From contig NC_060063.1 of the NCBI RefSeq assembly GCF_020283565.1, positions 7,400,563 to 7,464,562 on the forward strand: a stretch of DNA of 64,000 nt, read 5' to 3'. The translations under genes and the position numbers were made by a program. Every line of letters begins with the position of its first letter. Within the stretch, counting starts at the first letter, position 1. Source of the stretch: Trifolium pratense. Taxonomy: Eukaryota > Streptophyta > Magnoliopsida > Fabales > Fabaceae. The notes under the pieces were generated by a model that was not told where the DNA came from, did no database searches, and saw only the letters and a program-made list of their open reading frames with translations. Shown here piece by piece: positions 35,258 through 45,559 of this stretch.

Positions 35258-35425
35258 GGATCCTCTCCATTTTATCTATCTATTTTCCTTTTTTATTACT
35301 ATAGTTTTGATGAGTTTTAGAATGAATATTAATTAATTGGACCCACTAAATGTGATATTATTGTATTTATATTTCTAAAATTTTAGTAATTGCAAAAATA
35401 GAAAGGGTAAAAAATGGAGAGATCC
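35258..35425. mobile_element. MITE with GGATCCTCTCCAT ends, copy 1
   Basis: The left end GGATCCTCTCCATTTTAT is the inverse of the right end AAAAAATGGAGAGATCC. It is 168 bp, has no ORF, and is flanked by TTA-like bases. Confidence 0.65.
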
Positions 35426-35457
35426 TTACTCGGTTCAGTCCCATGAGTTAGGAATTA

Positions 35458-35629
35458 GGATCCTCTCCATTTCATATTTTTTTTCCATTTTCTCTATTAT
35501 TATATAGTTTTGGGAATATAAATGCAAAATTGTGACATTAAGTGGGTCCAAATATCTTTTATACACCCAAAAACATTTAAAAACTTTGGTAATGGAAAAA
35601 ATGAAAAAAATAGGAAATGGAGAGGATCT
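35458..35629. mobile_element. MITE with GGATCCTCTCCAT ends, copy 2
   Basis: It has the same ends (GGATCCTCTCCATTTCAT ... GAAATGGAGAGGATCT) and a similar length (172 bp). It lies only 32 bp from copy 1, downstream of the NAC gene. Interiors share GGGTCCAA / GGACCCA-type blocks. Confidence 0.65.
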
Positions 35630-36077
35630 CAGAGTCCCATACCTAGTCCCAAGTTGCTCAATAATTAATGTGTTTGAAATATCAACAAGATAATAATGAA
35701 AAATAAACAAGTACATTAAACTATATTAATATTCATTAATTAATTACAAACAAATTTTGGATTACACAAAAGCAACAGTAGTTAATAAAAATACATAAGA
35801 TATATAATGGATTAATAAAACAAACTCACAATTAGCTATTATAAACAAGCTAGAACATGATCAAGTACTCCTTCTCCTAAATGTTATGATCCATGAATAA
35901 AGAAAACCCTATATAACTATTAAAATACCTTAAAATAATCATACATCTATACAATATATGCATCACCAAGAACTTCTAAAATCTAGAGTTAATATGATAT
36001 GTGATAATAGTGAAATTAATAAGATAAAGACCATGTCATCTCTATATCATATGTGTCTTCTCTTCAATATTAATTCT

Positions 36078-37955
36078 TCAATAGTTATCCCACAAATATT
36101 CAAAATTTGAGAGGGGACCAATTGATGAAGGGCACTCAAGTTCTTCATACAATGTTGTATCCATTCCCATATTTTCTTGCTTTGAAACCACAGAAGATAT
36201 GTCATTGTTTATGTCATTGCTCAAACATGTGTCTTGTGAAACACTCACCATAGAATTGTTGGTAGAGAATTGCTCCATCTTACACTCTTTATTTTCCAAT
36301 CCATAAATGTAACCATTGCTATTATTATTCCCTTGATTCATATAAGAATATAAATTTGTTAACATATTTTTGTTCATTGGTGCTTTTGGAATTTGGATTT
36401 GAGGTTGAGGTTGAGGTTGATGTGATGAAAATGTGCTTTTTTGCATTGGATTATTGAAATTTCCTTGGTTTGTGACATGATTAATTTCATTGTTGATTAA
36501 GTAGCTTGGAAAATAGTAACCATTTGATGATGAAGGTGATGAATTGGTGCCTTTGAAGTCATGATGATCAATAATTGTATTATTGCTAAAAGGAGGTTCC
36601 ACAAGAGGTGGAAGTGAAGAAAAATCCAATAAATCATCACTTATTGAGTTTATCCTTAAAAGATTGGAAATTGAAGTAGTCCTTTTAACTTCATTGTTGA
36701 TGTTCTTGTTGAAAATCCTTGACACAACCCATTCATCCTTCAATCATATATCATCATATCATGCATTTCCAAGAAAAGAAAAAGTGTAAGTTACAAGAGA
36801 ATCTTTGACAATTGAACCATATAGAAAGCAAAAGGTGTGATGAAGAAAGAGAGGACCACATATATGATAAAGAAACTCATAACATCATAAACTTTACTTT
36901 TTTAACAAGCATAAACAAAAATTTAGCAAAATTTAGAAGAAAAATCCATAATTGAAATCAACTTTTCAAATTGCAATTTTGTCGTAATTCTTAATATTAT
37001 GTTAAAAAATTACAGATAATATCGACTACAAATTGATCGTAAATAATATCTCTTTGCATAATTCATCTGATTTAGAAGAAAGTTCTTTTTTTTTTTCACC
37101 ACCAGTGTCCGGTCGACTGGATCACCTAATCTAACTCGGGAGTCAATTTTGGCATCAAGTGGTTTCAGCATCCTTCCGATTGAAGTTCAAATTTATTTAT
37201 CGATGAAATAACCGCAATAAAACATTACATTAATGTGTAGATTGCAATTTAAAACTATGGTAGAGAGAGAGATGGGGAGGGAGAGAGGGAAGATGGAGAG
37301 ATAGATTAAAAGGGTACCTTAGCATCCTTAGGAAGGTTGCAAGTTGCTAATTTTCCATCCAATCTAAATTCATGCATAACCCAATTGGTTTTCTCTCCTC
37401 TTGGAGCTCTACCTTTATAGAACACAAGAGTTTTCTTCATTCCAATAAGTTGGTTACTTTTCCCTTTGTAGATCTCTTTATCTTTTCCAGTTGCTTTCCA
37501 ATATCCAGATTCAGTTGCTCTATTAGTTCTTGTTCCAGTTGGATACTTCCTATCTCTTTGACAAAAGAAATACCAATCTTTCTCACCCATCTTAGCTTTC
37601 TCTACAAAAAAATAAAATAAAATAAAACACACACATTCATAATCATATATAGTAAAAAATTATGAAAATAAAATAAAAACTCCAGATTACCAGACCCTTT
37701 TATCCGAAACTCGGATAGTTGATATCAAAAACATAAATTCATAAACAAATGAAAATAAAAAAACTTACTTGGTAAATCCCATGGCTCACACTTATTCAAA
37801 TCAGCTTCACCAATTGCAATTGCACTAAAGCTACTATTCAAAACCTTGTTAATTAAATAACAAGTAATGATTTCATCATCATTAGGGTGGAATCTGAAAC
37901 CAGCAGGTAAATCAAGAGCTTCATCACTTTTGTTAAGTACAATAGATTCTTCCAT
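36078..37955 (-). CDS. NAC-domain transcription factor (NAC100/ORE1-like group)
   Basis: Plant-specific nuclear transcription factor. Three exons, 37769-37955, 37318-37601 and 36078-36737, join in frame to 376 aa; borders are GT-AG. The NAC domain (about residues 16-165) shows all five subdomains in order: [60 protein letters not shown] with [40 protein letters not shown] then WVMHEFRL, and [13 protein letters not shown]. The C-terminal activation region is Asn/Ser-rich, with [18 protein letters not shown] and a final FEYLWDNY resembling the NAC100/NAC92 group. The HPND and DDE of subdomain A depart from the usual HPTDEE. Roles in that group include senescence and organ-boundary control; the role here is inferred. 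Intron 2 carries a SINE fragment, and a complete LINE lies about 1 kb upstream. Confidence 0.93.
37093..37195 (-). repeat. SINE fragment in intron 2 of the NAC gene
   Basis: A T-run followed by CACCACCAGTGTCCGG...CATCAAGTGGTTTCAG matches the 3' half of the SINEs at 33841 and 46513. The box B part is degraded, and no duplication is clear. Confidence 0.55.
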
Positions 37956-38055
37956 GATTGATAATTAAAATTAAATAAACTATTGTCTACAATATGGTTT
38001 TTCTTTTCTTTGAGGGGTCAACTATGATATATGATATAATAGCTAGGTAGTATAT

Positions 38056-38064
38056 CTATATATA
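38056..38064 (-). promoter_or_regulatory. Possible TATA box of the NAC gene
   Basis: TATATATAG on the minus strand lies about 100 bp upstream of the ATG, allowing a leader of roughly 70 nt. Placement is the only support. Confidence 0.4.
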
Positions 38065-38099
38065 TGTGAGAAATTTAGTATAAATTAAAAAGATAAGAA

Positions 38100-38984
38100 T
38101 CTTATATGAAAGAGATAATGAAATTTCTAAGAAATGAAAGGAAAGAGGAAATTATGAAAAGAAATATGAAGAATATTGGAAGGGAAGGTTTTAAGAAAGG
38201 AGAAAGAAGAAGATATGATGTGTTTAAATAGAGACGCATATGTTATGTGTGTAAACAGCTCATATATAAATACGTGCTGTGGAAGGCACTTATTGGAGAA
38301 GCTAGATAGTTATAAATATATTTTTTCTTTTTTTGTAAAATTATTTCTATTGTTTTAAAATTTGACACTTGTATCGAATTGGTCATTTAAATTTCTTTTA
38401 TCAAATGGTTTTTTTATATTACATTTTATTTGTATTATTAGTCTTAAATTTATACTCATCTTACTTTGTTATATTTTAGGCAAAATTATACTTGTGATCC
38501 CTGAATTTAATTTCAGATATCGATTTGATATTTTATCTTTTTTATTGTGATCTCTAAGTTTTCAAATTTATGGTCTTTCATCCCATTTTTGCATATAAAT
38601 GTTACTTTTAAAATTTGAAAATTTATATACAAATACAAAAGGACAAAAAAAAATAAATGACCAATTATTTATTTAAAATTAAGTTAAGACATTAAGTGTG
38701 TAATTTTGTCTTTTTATTATATTTTGTGATCGTTCTTATTAATAATTTTTGTTCTACAATAAGATGAACTATTCAGATGCTTATTGATCACGTCTCATGT
38801 TAGAGACGAGTTGCTCAATGTTTTGAGTTCTTGAATTTGAAACATTGATTCTTAATGAAGACGAATGTGATATTTAAGTCTTTTGAAGACGAATGTGATA
38901 TTTAAGACTTTCGGATTTTGAATCACATATTTGAAGAAGAAAAAAAGAAAAAGGAAAATGATGTAAAAAAAAGTCATAAAGCTA
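38100..38984. other. NAC upstream region up to the LINE insertion
   Basis: No gene is seen. A possible small foldback (GGCAAAATTATACTTG at 38479 to GTGTGTAATTTTGTC near 38711) shares its end with the MULE at 28709 but lacks a clear duplication. A 24-bp direct repeat, GAAGACGAATGTGATATTTAAG(A/T)CTTT, lies at 38857 and 38884. Confidence 0.4.
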
Positions 38985-38995
38985 ATTTATACATA

Positions 38996-39028
<33 letters not shown>

Positions 39029-39149
39029 AACAAGCCAAAATGAGATATATATATATATAAATAAGTATAATAGTCTTTTAGCACAAGACGTACCAATAAG
39101 ACTAAAACAAGGTTACAAATAAAGTCAAAAATACAGGAACCGAAAGAAG

Positions 39150-42100
39150 CTAAACAAGGCCCAAGCAAAGCAAAGGACTAGACCACCAACTGTGGCAGTT
39201 CAAAGCTAAAGTACTACTCGTCGCTTTCAACCACCGAAAAGAGAACGTCTTGATCTTGTCCAACATATGATGCACCGAGTTCGCTGAGCCTGTAAACAAA
39301 CGATGATTTCTTTCGGTCCACATAACCCAGACACACGCCAGCCATACGAGCTGCATAAAAGAACGTCGGGCTCTAGAACCACCTGCTGAATCAGTAAACT
39401 GAACAAAGTGTTCTGGAAGATTCTGAGCAGTCACCAAAGAAGACCCAATCCAGGAGCTGACAAGGGGCCACATGAGACCAAAAGAGCTGCAATTGATAAA
39501 CAAGTGCTGAGCTGACTCAACCTCTCCACAACCAGAGACACAGAGATGAGCCTCCGTAGATAAAATCCCTCGAATAACCAGGTTTGCTTTTGTAGGTAAC
39601 CTGTCCCGCAAGAGTCGCCAGGCACATATGGAAACCTTCAAAGGAACCTGGCGATGCCAGATAAGTCCTGACGCAGCATCTAAAGTAACTGTATCCTGAG
39701 TCGTCAAAAGCTGATAAGCGCCACGAACCGTGTAACCATCATCCGAGTCAACCCGCCACTGCCACCTATCTGAAACATGATCCTGCAAAGAGATGGTGAG
39801 TAGATAAGCCTGACACTCCCCCAGCAACTCCTCCTCCCACGCCCTCAACTGACGCCGCCACTCCCACGCCTCCCCTCCAGCCTCCCACCCACGCAAAAAC
39901 ATCTCAGCCACTGAAGCCGATTTGTTTTCTGCCAGATCAAACAACCGCCCATACCGCTCCCTCAACGAAGTACCATCCACCCAGGGATCAGTCCAGAAAA
40001 AGGTGTCTGACCCATCTCCCACCTGTCTCGAAACACACTCTCTAAACCACCCTCTCCCTGCCTCACCTCCACCATCCCGAATGCGCGCCAACTCCCTCCA
40101 CCAAGTCGACCCACGCGCACCACCCTCACACAACCTCCCTCTCTCAACCCCATATCGTCCTGCCAACACTCGGAACCACAAACCCTCTCTATCCACTAGC
40201 ATCCTCCAACACCACTTGCCCAACAAGGCCAAGTTAAACTCCCTCAGCTGCCTAACCCCCAAACCCCCATACTCCTTACGCAAGCAAATAGTATTCCAAT
40301 TAATCCAAGACACTTTCCTAATATCCTCACTTCCCCCCCAAAAAAATTTAATCAAAATAGATTCAATAGAAGAGATAATACCTGAGGGAGCTTTAAAGAA
40401 AGAAAGAGCGTAAACAGGCAAAGAGGTCAACACAGATTTAAGCAAAACTAAACGACCACCAATAGAGAGAAATCGACTTCTCCAACCAGATAATCGATTC
40501 TTTAAGCGATCCAGAACCGGTTCCCAAAAACATAAACGCCTCGGATCACCCCCAATAGGAAGGCCCAAGTAAAGGAAAGGGATCTTCCCTACTTTACAAC
40601 ACAGAGCTGACGCCGCCTCACCTAACCAAGAATCAGGGATGTTAACCCCAACCAGCATGCTTTTATGAAAATTCACTCGCAAACCAGACATAGACTCGAA
40701 CAACACAAGGACAGCCCGCAAAGCCCGTACGTTCGCCCAACTCTTAGTCCCCATCAACAACGTATCGTCAGCAAACTGAAGATGCGACACCGACACTTGA
40801 GCAAGGTTTCCCACACTGTACCCCGTAAACATATTGCGATCCACCATGGCTTCCATCAAAACATTTAAGCCCTCTGCAGCCAGTAGAAAAAGAAAAGGAG
40901 ATAACGGATCACCCTGCCTTAAACCCCTCTCAAAAGGAAACTCATCAGTCGGGCTACCGTTAACCAAAACCGAAGCAGTTGCCGTACTCACACATTCTTT
41001 AATCCACTTCCTCCAAAGGGTTGGAAAACCCATTCTCCCCATAACATCCTCCAAATAACCCCACTCAACCGAATCATAAGCCTTCTCAAAATCAACTTTA
41101 AAGAGAAGCAACTCCTTCTTAGACTTACGAGCTTCATCCACCACCTCGTTTGCAACAAGGATGCCATCGAGAATCTGCCGCCCCTTAACGAAAGCCGTCT
41201 GGGATTCAGATATCACACTGCCCATCACCACACGCAGGCGATTCGCTAGCACCTTAGCCAAAATTTTATAAAGGCTACCCACAAGCGAGATAGGCCGGAA
41301 ATCATTCAACCTTTGGGGACTGTCAACCTTGGGTATTAAAGCTATGAAAGTAGCATTTAAACCCTTAGTCAATCTGCCGTTCCGATGAAACTCCGAAATA
41401 AAACGCATAATATCACCTTGCATCTCGGCCCAAAAATCCTTAATAAAACCGAAATTAATCCCGTCAGGACCCGGGCTTTTATAACTATCACAATCCCAAA
41501 CAGCTGCCTTTACCTCATCCATTGAAAAAGGCTTGGTCAACCCAATCACCTCCGACACCTGCAGCCGTTTAAAAGAAAGATTATCTACCCGAGGCCTGTC
41601 CACATTAATGGCCTTGAAATGAGACGCAAAGTGAGAAAAAACCGCCTGCCTAATAGGTGACACACCCTCCACAAAAGTACCGTCCACCTGCAGCGACGAG
41701 ATAGCATTACCCCTCCGCCTACTCGCAAGGACAGAATGAAAATACTTAGTATTAGCATCCCCTTCTTTGAGCCACCGCGACCGAGACTGCTGCCAGCAAA
41801 TACTAGTATTCAACCGCGAAAGAGAATGAATATCCAACGAAACCCCATGAAGCTCCGCTAGCTCAGACTCAGATAAATCCTCCTCTCCCCCCTTCTCATC
41901 AAGCACTGCCATCCGGTCCTTTAGAGACTCAATCCTACTCGGCAGGTTCTGAGTATGGGATGAATGCCAATCTTTCAAGGCCGTTTTTATCCATTTAAGC
42001 TTCTCTTTAAGCACAAAGCCCCCCCAACCGTCAATCTGATAGGAATTCCACTTTTCGCGAACAAACAGTTGATACCCTGGTACATCTTTCCAACACTTCA

Positions 42101-42839
42101 ATATCCTCAACGGACGGGGTCCCCAGTCCTCCTCATCTGCTGCCAGAACCAAGGGGCAGTGATCAGAGAGCCCTCTCATCCTGGCTGCCTGAGTACAGTT
42201 AGGCCAAGTCAAACACCACTCCCCAGACAACAGAAATCTGTCCAAACGGCTCATGGAACGCCCGTCTCCTTTAAACCAGGTGTACTTCCGGCCACACAAC
42301 GGTAAGTCAATCAAGGTATTGTTTTCAATAAATCGATTAAAAGGGATATGGTCTAAGGGGCGATACCCGTCGTTGACTGAACGACGTTCATCCGCACTTC
42401 TGACAGCATTAAAATCCCCACAGACACACACCCTAGACCTCCCCAACGCCTGTATTTTTACAGACAAAGAGTCCCACAAAACCTGTTTAGCCCTTAAATC
42501 GCAAGGCGCATAAACATTAGCTAAATAAAATTCCTCACCAGTCCTAACGAAAAGACCATGGCACCATAAGACATTCTCGTAGCTCTCAGACGACCACACT
42601 TGCACTTCAGTTGTATCCCATAAAGTTAAAAGCCCTCCCGATGCACCCACCGAAGAACGATAGGAAAACCCGTGAGAAGAATTACCCCATAAAGTCGAAC
42701 AAATAGAATCATCACAAAATTGCAACTTAGTTTCCTGGAGACACAACAAAAAAGGGTGCTGATACCCTACCAACTTACGGACCTCCTGTCTCTTCGCTAA
42801 CCCCCCCAAACCCCTAACATTCCAAGAGACAATCTTCAT
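39150..42839 (-). CDS. LINE ORF2: endonuclease / reverse transcriptase
   Basis: Multifunctional retrotransposition protein of 1229 aa that nicks target DNA and copies the element RNA. The N-terminal apurinic-like endonuclease has SWNVRGL (from residue 5), QETKL (about 36), CGDFNAV (about 139-145), SRLDRFL and SDHCPL (about 224), which hold the expected Asn, Glu, Asp and His residues. The reverse transcriptase spans about residues 450-760, with IALIPKV, FRPISLVGSLYKILAKVLANR, the catalytic FKVDFEKAYD (about 581), RQGDPLSPFLF, and the FADD box (about 689-692). The C-terminal zf-RVT region has WRLLRDRLPTKANL and the Cys/His cluster CVSGCGEVESAQHLFINC. No stops or frameshifts are present. Its ATG overlaps the ORF1 stop as ATGA, which suggests translation coupled to ORF1 by termination and re-initiation. 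Confidence 0.95.
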   Translation of the reverse strand: MKIVSWNVRGLGGLAKRQEVRKLVGYQHPFLLCLQETKLQFCDDSICSTLWGNSSHGFSYRSSVGASGGLLTLWDTTEVQVWSSESYENVLWCHGLFVRTGEEFYLANVYAPCDLRAKQVLWDSLSVKIQALGRSRVCVCGDFNAVRSADERRSVNDGYRPLDHIPFNRFIENNTLIDLPLCGRKYTWFKGDGRSMSRLDRFLLSGEWCLTWPNCTQAARMRGLSDHCPLVLAADEEDWGPRPLRILKCWKDVPGYQLFVREKWNSYQIDGWGGFVLKEKLKWIKTALKDWHSSHTQNLPSRIESLKDRMAVLDEKGGEEDLSESELAELHGVSLDIHSLSRLNTSICWQQSRSRWLKEGDANTKYFHSVLASRRRGNAISSLQVDGTFVEGVSPIRQAVFSHFASHFKAINVDRPRVDNLSFKRLQVSEVIGLTKPFSMDEVKAAVWDCDSYKSPGPDGINFGFIKDFWAEMQGDIMRFISEFHRNGRLTKGLNATFIALIPKVDSPQRLNDFRPISLVGSLYKILAKVLANRLRVVMGSVISESQTAFVKGRQILDGILVANEVVDEARKSKKELLLFKVDFEKAYDSVEWGYLEDVMGRMGFPTLWRKWIKECVSTATASVLVNGSPTDEFPFERGLRQGDPLSPFLFLLAAEGLNVLMEAMVDRNMFTGYSVGNLAQVSVSHLQFADDTLLMGTKSWANVRALRAVLVLFESMSGLRVNFHKSMLVGVNIPDSWLGEAASALCCKVGKIPFLYLGLPIGGDPRRLCFWEPVLDRLKNRLSGWRSRFLSIGGRLVLLKSVLTSLPVYALSFFKAPSGIISSIESILIKFFWGGSEDIRKVSWINWNTICLRKEYGGLGVRQLREFNLALLGKWCWRMLVDREGLWFRVLAGRYGVERGRLCEGGARGSTWWRELARIRDGGGEAGRGWFRECVSRQVGDGSDTFFWTDPWVDGTSLRERYGRLFDLAENKSASVAEMFLRGWEAGGEAWEWRRQLRAWEEELLGECQAYLLTISLQDHVSDRWQWRVDSDDGYTVRGAYQLLTTQDTVTLDAASGLIWHRQVPLKVSICAWRLLRDRLPTKANLVIRGILSTEAHLCVSGCGEVESAQHLFINCSSFGLMWPLVSSWIGSSLVTAQNLPEHFVQFTDSAGGSRARRSFMQLVWLACVWVMWTERNHRLFTGSANSVHHMLDKIKTFSFRWLKATSSTLALNCHSWWSSPLLCLGLV

Positions 42840-45559
42840 CGGAAACGCCCTACTCCCTGCGTCTGTCCCGACGACGACTGCTTTGATTTACCCTTCCGAG
42901 CGAGCACGCTAAACATATTCTTAGTGTCACCCTTAATCTGAACTCCTATAGCTTCCCCTACCGTTCTAACATCATCTGCAGCCACCTTATCATTACCTTG
43001 CATGACTACCCAATGCTTCCAATCATTAGAAGTCGTCGGAGATGACACAATGGAAGAATCTGGAAAACGCTCTCCACCAATCTTGACAACCCCTACACCA
43101 TCTCTACTCCGTTGCTCAAGCTTTTTTACCGCTTTTAAAGCCTCGGCGCGATCCTGACTAGGCATTCTAGCTACTTTCTTAAGACTAGATACCGTATGCC
43201 GAAAAACTCCCCCTCCTTTTCTCCGCTTAGAGTCCTCCTGGCCACTCTTCTTAAAGCCTTCACCCTTACAAACTTCTTTACGGGGGCACTTACCAGCAGA
43301 GAATAACACCCCGGCATCCCTTTGATTTAGGTCGTTCAAAACCTCCCAACTCCAAGGCCCCGAAATATGAGAACGAGTCGCACCTGGTGGACAAGATTTT
43401 GCACGGTTACCATTAGATAAAACCAAAAAAGACCCATCACTCCCTTTGTTACCGGCAAGGCGCCCACTTCCATAAGCTGGCGAGCAAATCGAAATACTGC
43501 CTCGACTTCCTTTCGAATTAGGAGAATCTCCACCCGCAGAGACGCATCCTTCACATCCAGCTACAAGCTCTTCACCCCTAGTAAAAGAGAATGCGGCTAC
43601 CTCTCCAACATTCTTGCTCCCGCCCTCCACACCTCCTCGCGACTTAGAAAATTCAAAATTTTCCTGTGATCCTATGTCATCTTCTACGTTCATTCCTTTT
43701 GCAAAATCCTCAACCATAGTGTCAAAATGACGACTAACTTCCGGGTCACCCTGTCCCTCTTCAAGATTAGTGTGGGACGTTACTGAGACGTCGTCGTCCC
43801 CAAGAAGACAACTATCCTCCCCGAGAGTGTAACCCCATTCCTCCACTATTTTCACCTCATTCTGGATACCATCCACCAAAACAGTCACGGCTGTGTTAAC
43901 AATTTCCAGGTTAGGTGTTGCTATCAAAACACGGGCAAAATCAATACGCTCCTTTTCCTTCGAGCCATTGTACACTCGTAGTAACCTGCCAACATCAAAG
44001 ACGCATAACTTGAAAAAATTCTCGTTCCAGGCTTGCAGCGGGATACCATACAAACGCACCCAAGCTCCTCTTCTATAGTCCCGTGCATGGTTATCCCAAC
44101 ACGTCCAGCTCGAAAAAATAAGTTGAAAAAACTCTTTAGCCGAGTTGATGATTGCCTTTGCATCATTTCCTGACGAGCTCCGAACGAAAACCTTGTCAGC
44201 CCCCATCGGAATGAGAATAACATCGTTAAAGCCTGCGTCCATTATTCTACTCTGCACAACTGGAACCGCCTCACCATTAAAAATAGTCGCCACTAAACCA
44301 TTTTTAGCCCAGGCCACATCGTCGGGCTCCGTCCTATAGCTACGCATGTCCTTTTTCTTAACGGCTAAATCGTTACGTGCACCTAACGGAACCACAACTT
44401 CTCCCACCCTAACAGCCTCTGGGCCATCAGAGCCTCCTCCAGCACGAGCAACATCCTTAACACCTCTAATCTGAACCTGCGGTCCCTTAGATGCGCTACC
44501 TCCGCCATTGCCTTCTAAGTTCCTTGTTCGCGGTTCACCCATTCTATCCTCTCGCGAAGCTGGCCTATCATTGCCCTTCGTCAACACAGGCCACTCTGAC
44601 TCAAATCTTTGCCCCGCCGTTGAATTGAACCGGTCAAAACTGGCTACCCTAGCTCGAACACAGAATTGCCCAAAATGAACTTTATTCAGGGCACGTAACA
44701 GTTTATTAACGTCCTTCACGTTGGAAAATTTGACAAAACCAAAAGGTTGTCCTCGTCTATTTCTCTTTTTGGGAACGAACACATCTTCCAGTAATCCACA
44801 TACTTCGAAACCTTTTCTAAGATAGAAATTTGATAATTGATACGGAAAATTAGTAAAATAAAACGAAACGTACCGTTTAAGCTCCGTTCCCAAATTATCC
44901 AAACTTCTTCTCCTATGGTTCTCATTCCCACTTTTACCAATCCCACTGTTACGGCCTTGAATTGTGTCTATCTCCTTCATACCATCGCGAGTGCAATTAC
45001 CTTCACAACCCCTCTCACCGCGCCTAAAATGCTCTGCAGCGTGCCTATAACGAGACTCACCTCTCCGCCGATCGCCGTTAACCTCCTGCTGTCTCCGAGC
45101 CTCCGCAGTATGCCGCCGTTCTGGGTGCTTATTCATCGTCGTGTTCCGTTCGCGAGTTGCTGAGAACGATCGCTGGCGGTTGTGCAACCTTGATTCCCGT
45201 CGATCATGAGAACGAACGCGGCGACTGTGACTGTAACGTCTTGGAGCAGGCCTATAAGGATTGAAATCGTAGCGTGAATGTTCCAAGGAATTGGATCGAT
45301 CGTTGTTATAACAATGAAGACCTGTTGCAGAGAGTGATTTTCTCTGATGTCGTTTAGTTTGCACCATCCTGTCAATCCTTCTACCTTCCTGTTGGAACTC
45401 TTTCCTTCTTCTATGACACACCTCAGTCCAATCCCCTCCATCTGATGATTCTCCCCCCCGTCTATGCCTCGCTTCCGGTGAAGGCGGTGACCGATACGGC
45501 TGCCCTAGGTGTGCCCTAGGTGCAGCGCCTCTCTCTCTCTCTCTACCTCTCTCTCTCAT
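42836..45559 (-). CDS. LINE ORF1: RNA-binding protein with RRM and DUF4283-like domain
   Basis: Protein of 907 aa, presumably packaging the element RNA. The first ~220 residues are Arg-rich (RERGRERERG, DWTEVCHRRRKEF and many RRR/HRR runs), suited to nucleic acid binding. An RRM-like domain follows at about 228-312: VSFYFTNFP is RNP2-like and GQPFGFVKFSNV is RNP1-like. A DUF4283-type segment sits at about 410-590, with AWVRLYGIPLQAWNENFFK, typical of plant LINE and retrozymic ORF1 proteins. The C-terminal third is low-complexity Gly/Ser/Lys. No CCHC zinc knuckle is seen. The first ATG is used because the frame upstream is only 21 nt before the duplication; a later start (M65, MVQTKRHQ) is possible. 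The stop overlaps the ORF2 start by ATGA. Confidence 0.88.
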   Translation of the reverse strand: MRERGRERERGAAPRAHLGQPYRSPPSPEARHRRGGESSDGGDWTEVCHRRRKEFQQEGRRIDRMVQTKRHQRKSLSATGLHCYNNDRSNSLEHSRYDFNPYRPAPRRYSHSRRVRSHDRRESRLHNRQRSFSATRERNTTMNKHPERRHTAEARRQQEVNGDRRRGESRYRHAAEHFRRGERGCEGNCTRDGMKEIDTIQGRNSGIGKSGNENHRRRSLDNLGTELKRYVSFYFTNFPYQLSNFYLRKGFEVCGLLEDVFVPKKRNRRGQPFGFVKFSNVKDVNKLLRALNKVHFGQFCVRARVASFDRFNSTAGQRFESEWPVLTKGNDRPASREDRMGEPRTRNLEGNGGGSASKGPQVQIRGVKDVARAGGGSDGPEAVRVGEVVVPLGARNDLAVKKKDMRSYRTEPDDVAWAKNGLVATIFNGEAVPVVQSRIMDAGFNDVILIPMGADKVFVRSSSGNDAKAIINSAKEFFQLIFSSWTCWDNHARDYRRGAWVRLYGIPLQAWNENFFKLCVFDVGRLLRVYNGSKEKERIDFARVLIATPNLEIVNTAVTVLVDGIQNEVKIVEEWGYTLGEDSCLLGDDDVSVTSHTNLEEGQGDPEVSRHFDTMVEDFAKGMNVEDDIGSQENFEFSKSRGGVEGGSKNVGEVAAFSFTRGEELVAGCEGCVSAGGDSPNSKGSRGSISICSPAYGSGRLAGNKGSDGSFLVLSNGNRAKSCPPGATRSHISGPWSWEVLNDLNQRDAGVLFSAGKCPRKEVCKGEGFKKSGQEDSKRRKGGGVFRHTVSSLKKVARMPSQDRAEALKAVKKLEQRSRDGVGVVKIGGERFPDSSIVSSPTTSNDWKHWVVMQGNDKVAADDVRTVGEAIGVQIKGDTKNMFSVLARKGKSKQSSSGQTQGVGRFR

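Noticed and set aside
39922..40413. 163-codon plus-strand frame opposite the LINE ORF2
   Set aside because: Antisense shadow of the conserved RT/zf-RVT coding strand; Pro/Ser-rich composition follows from the minus-strand codons.
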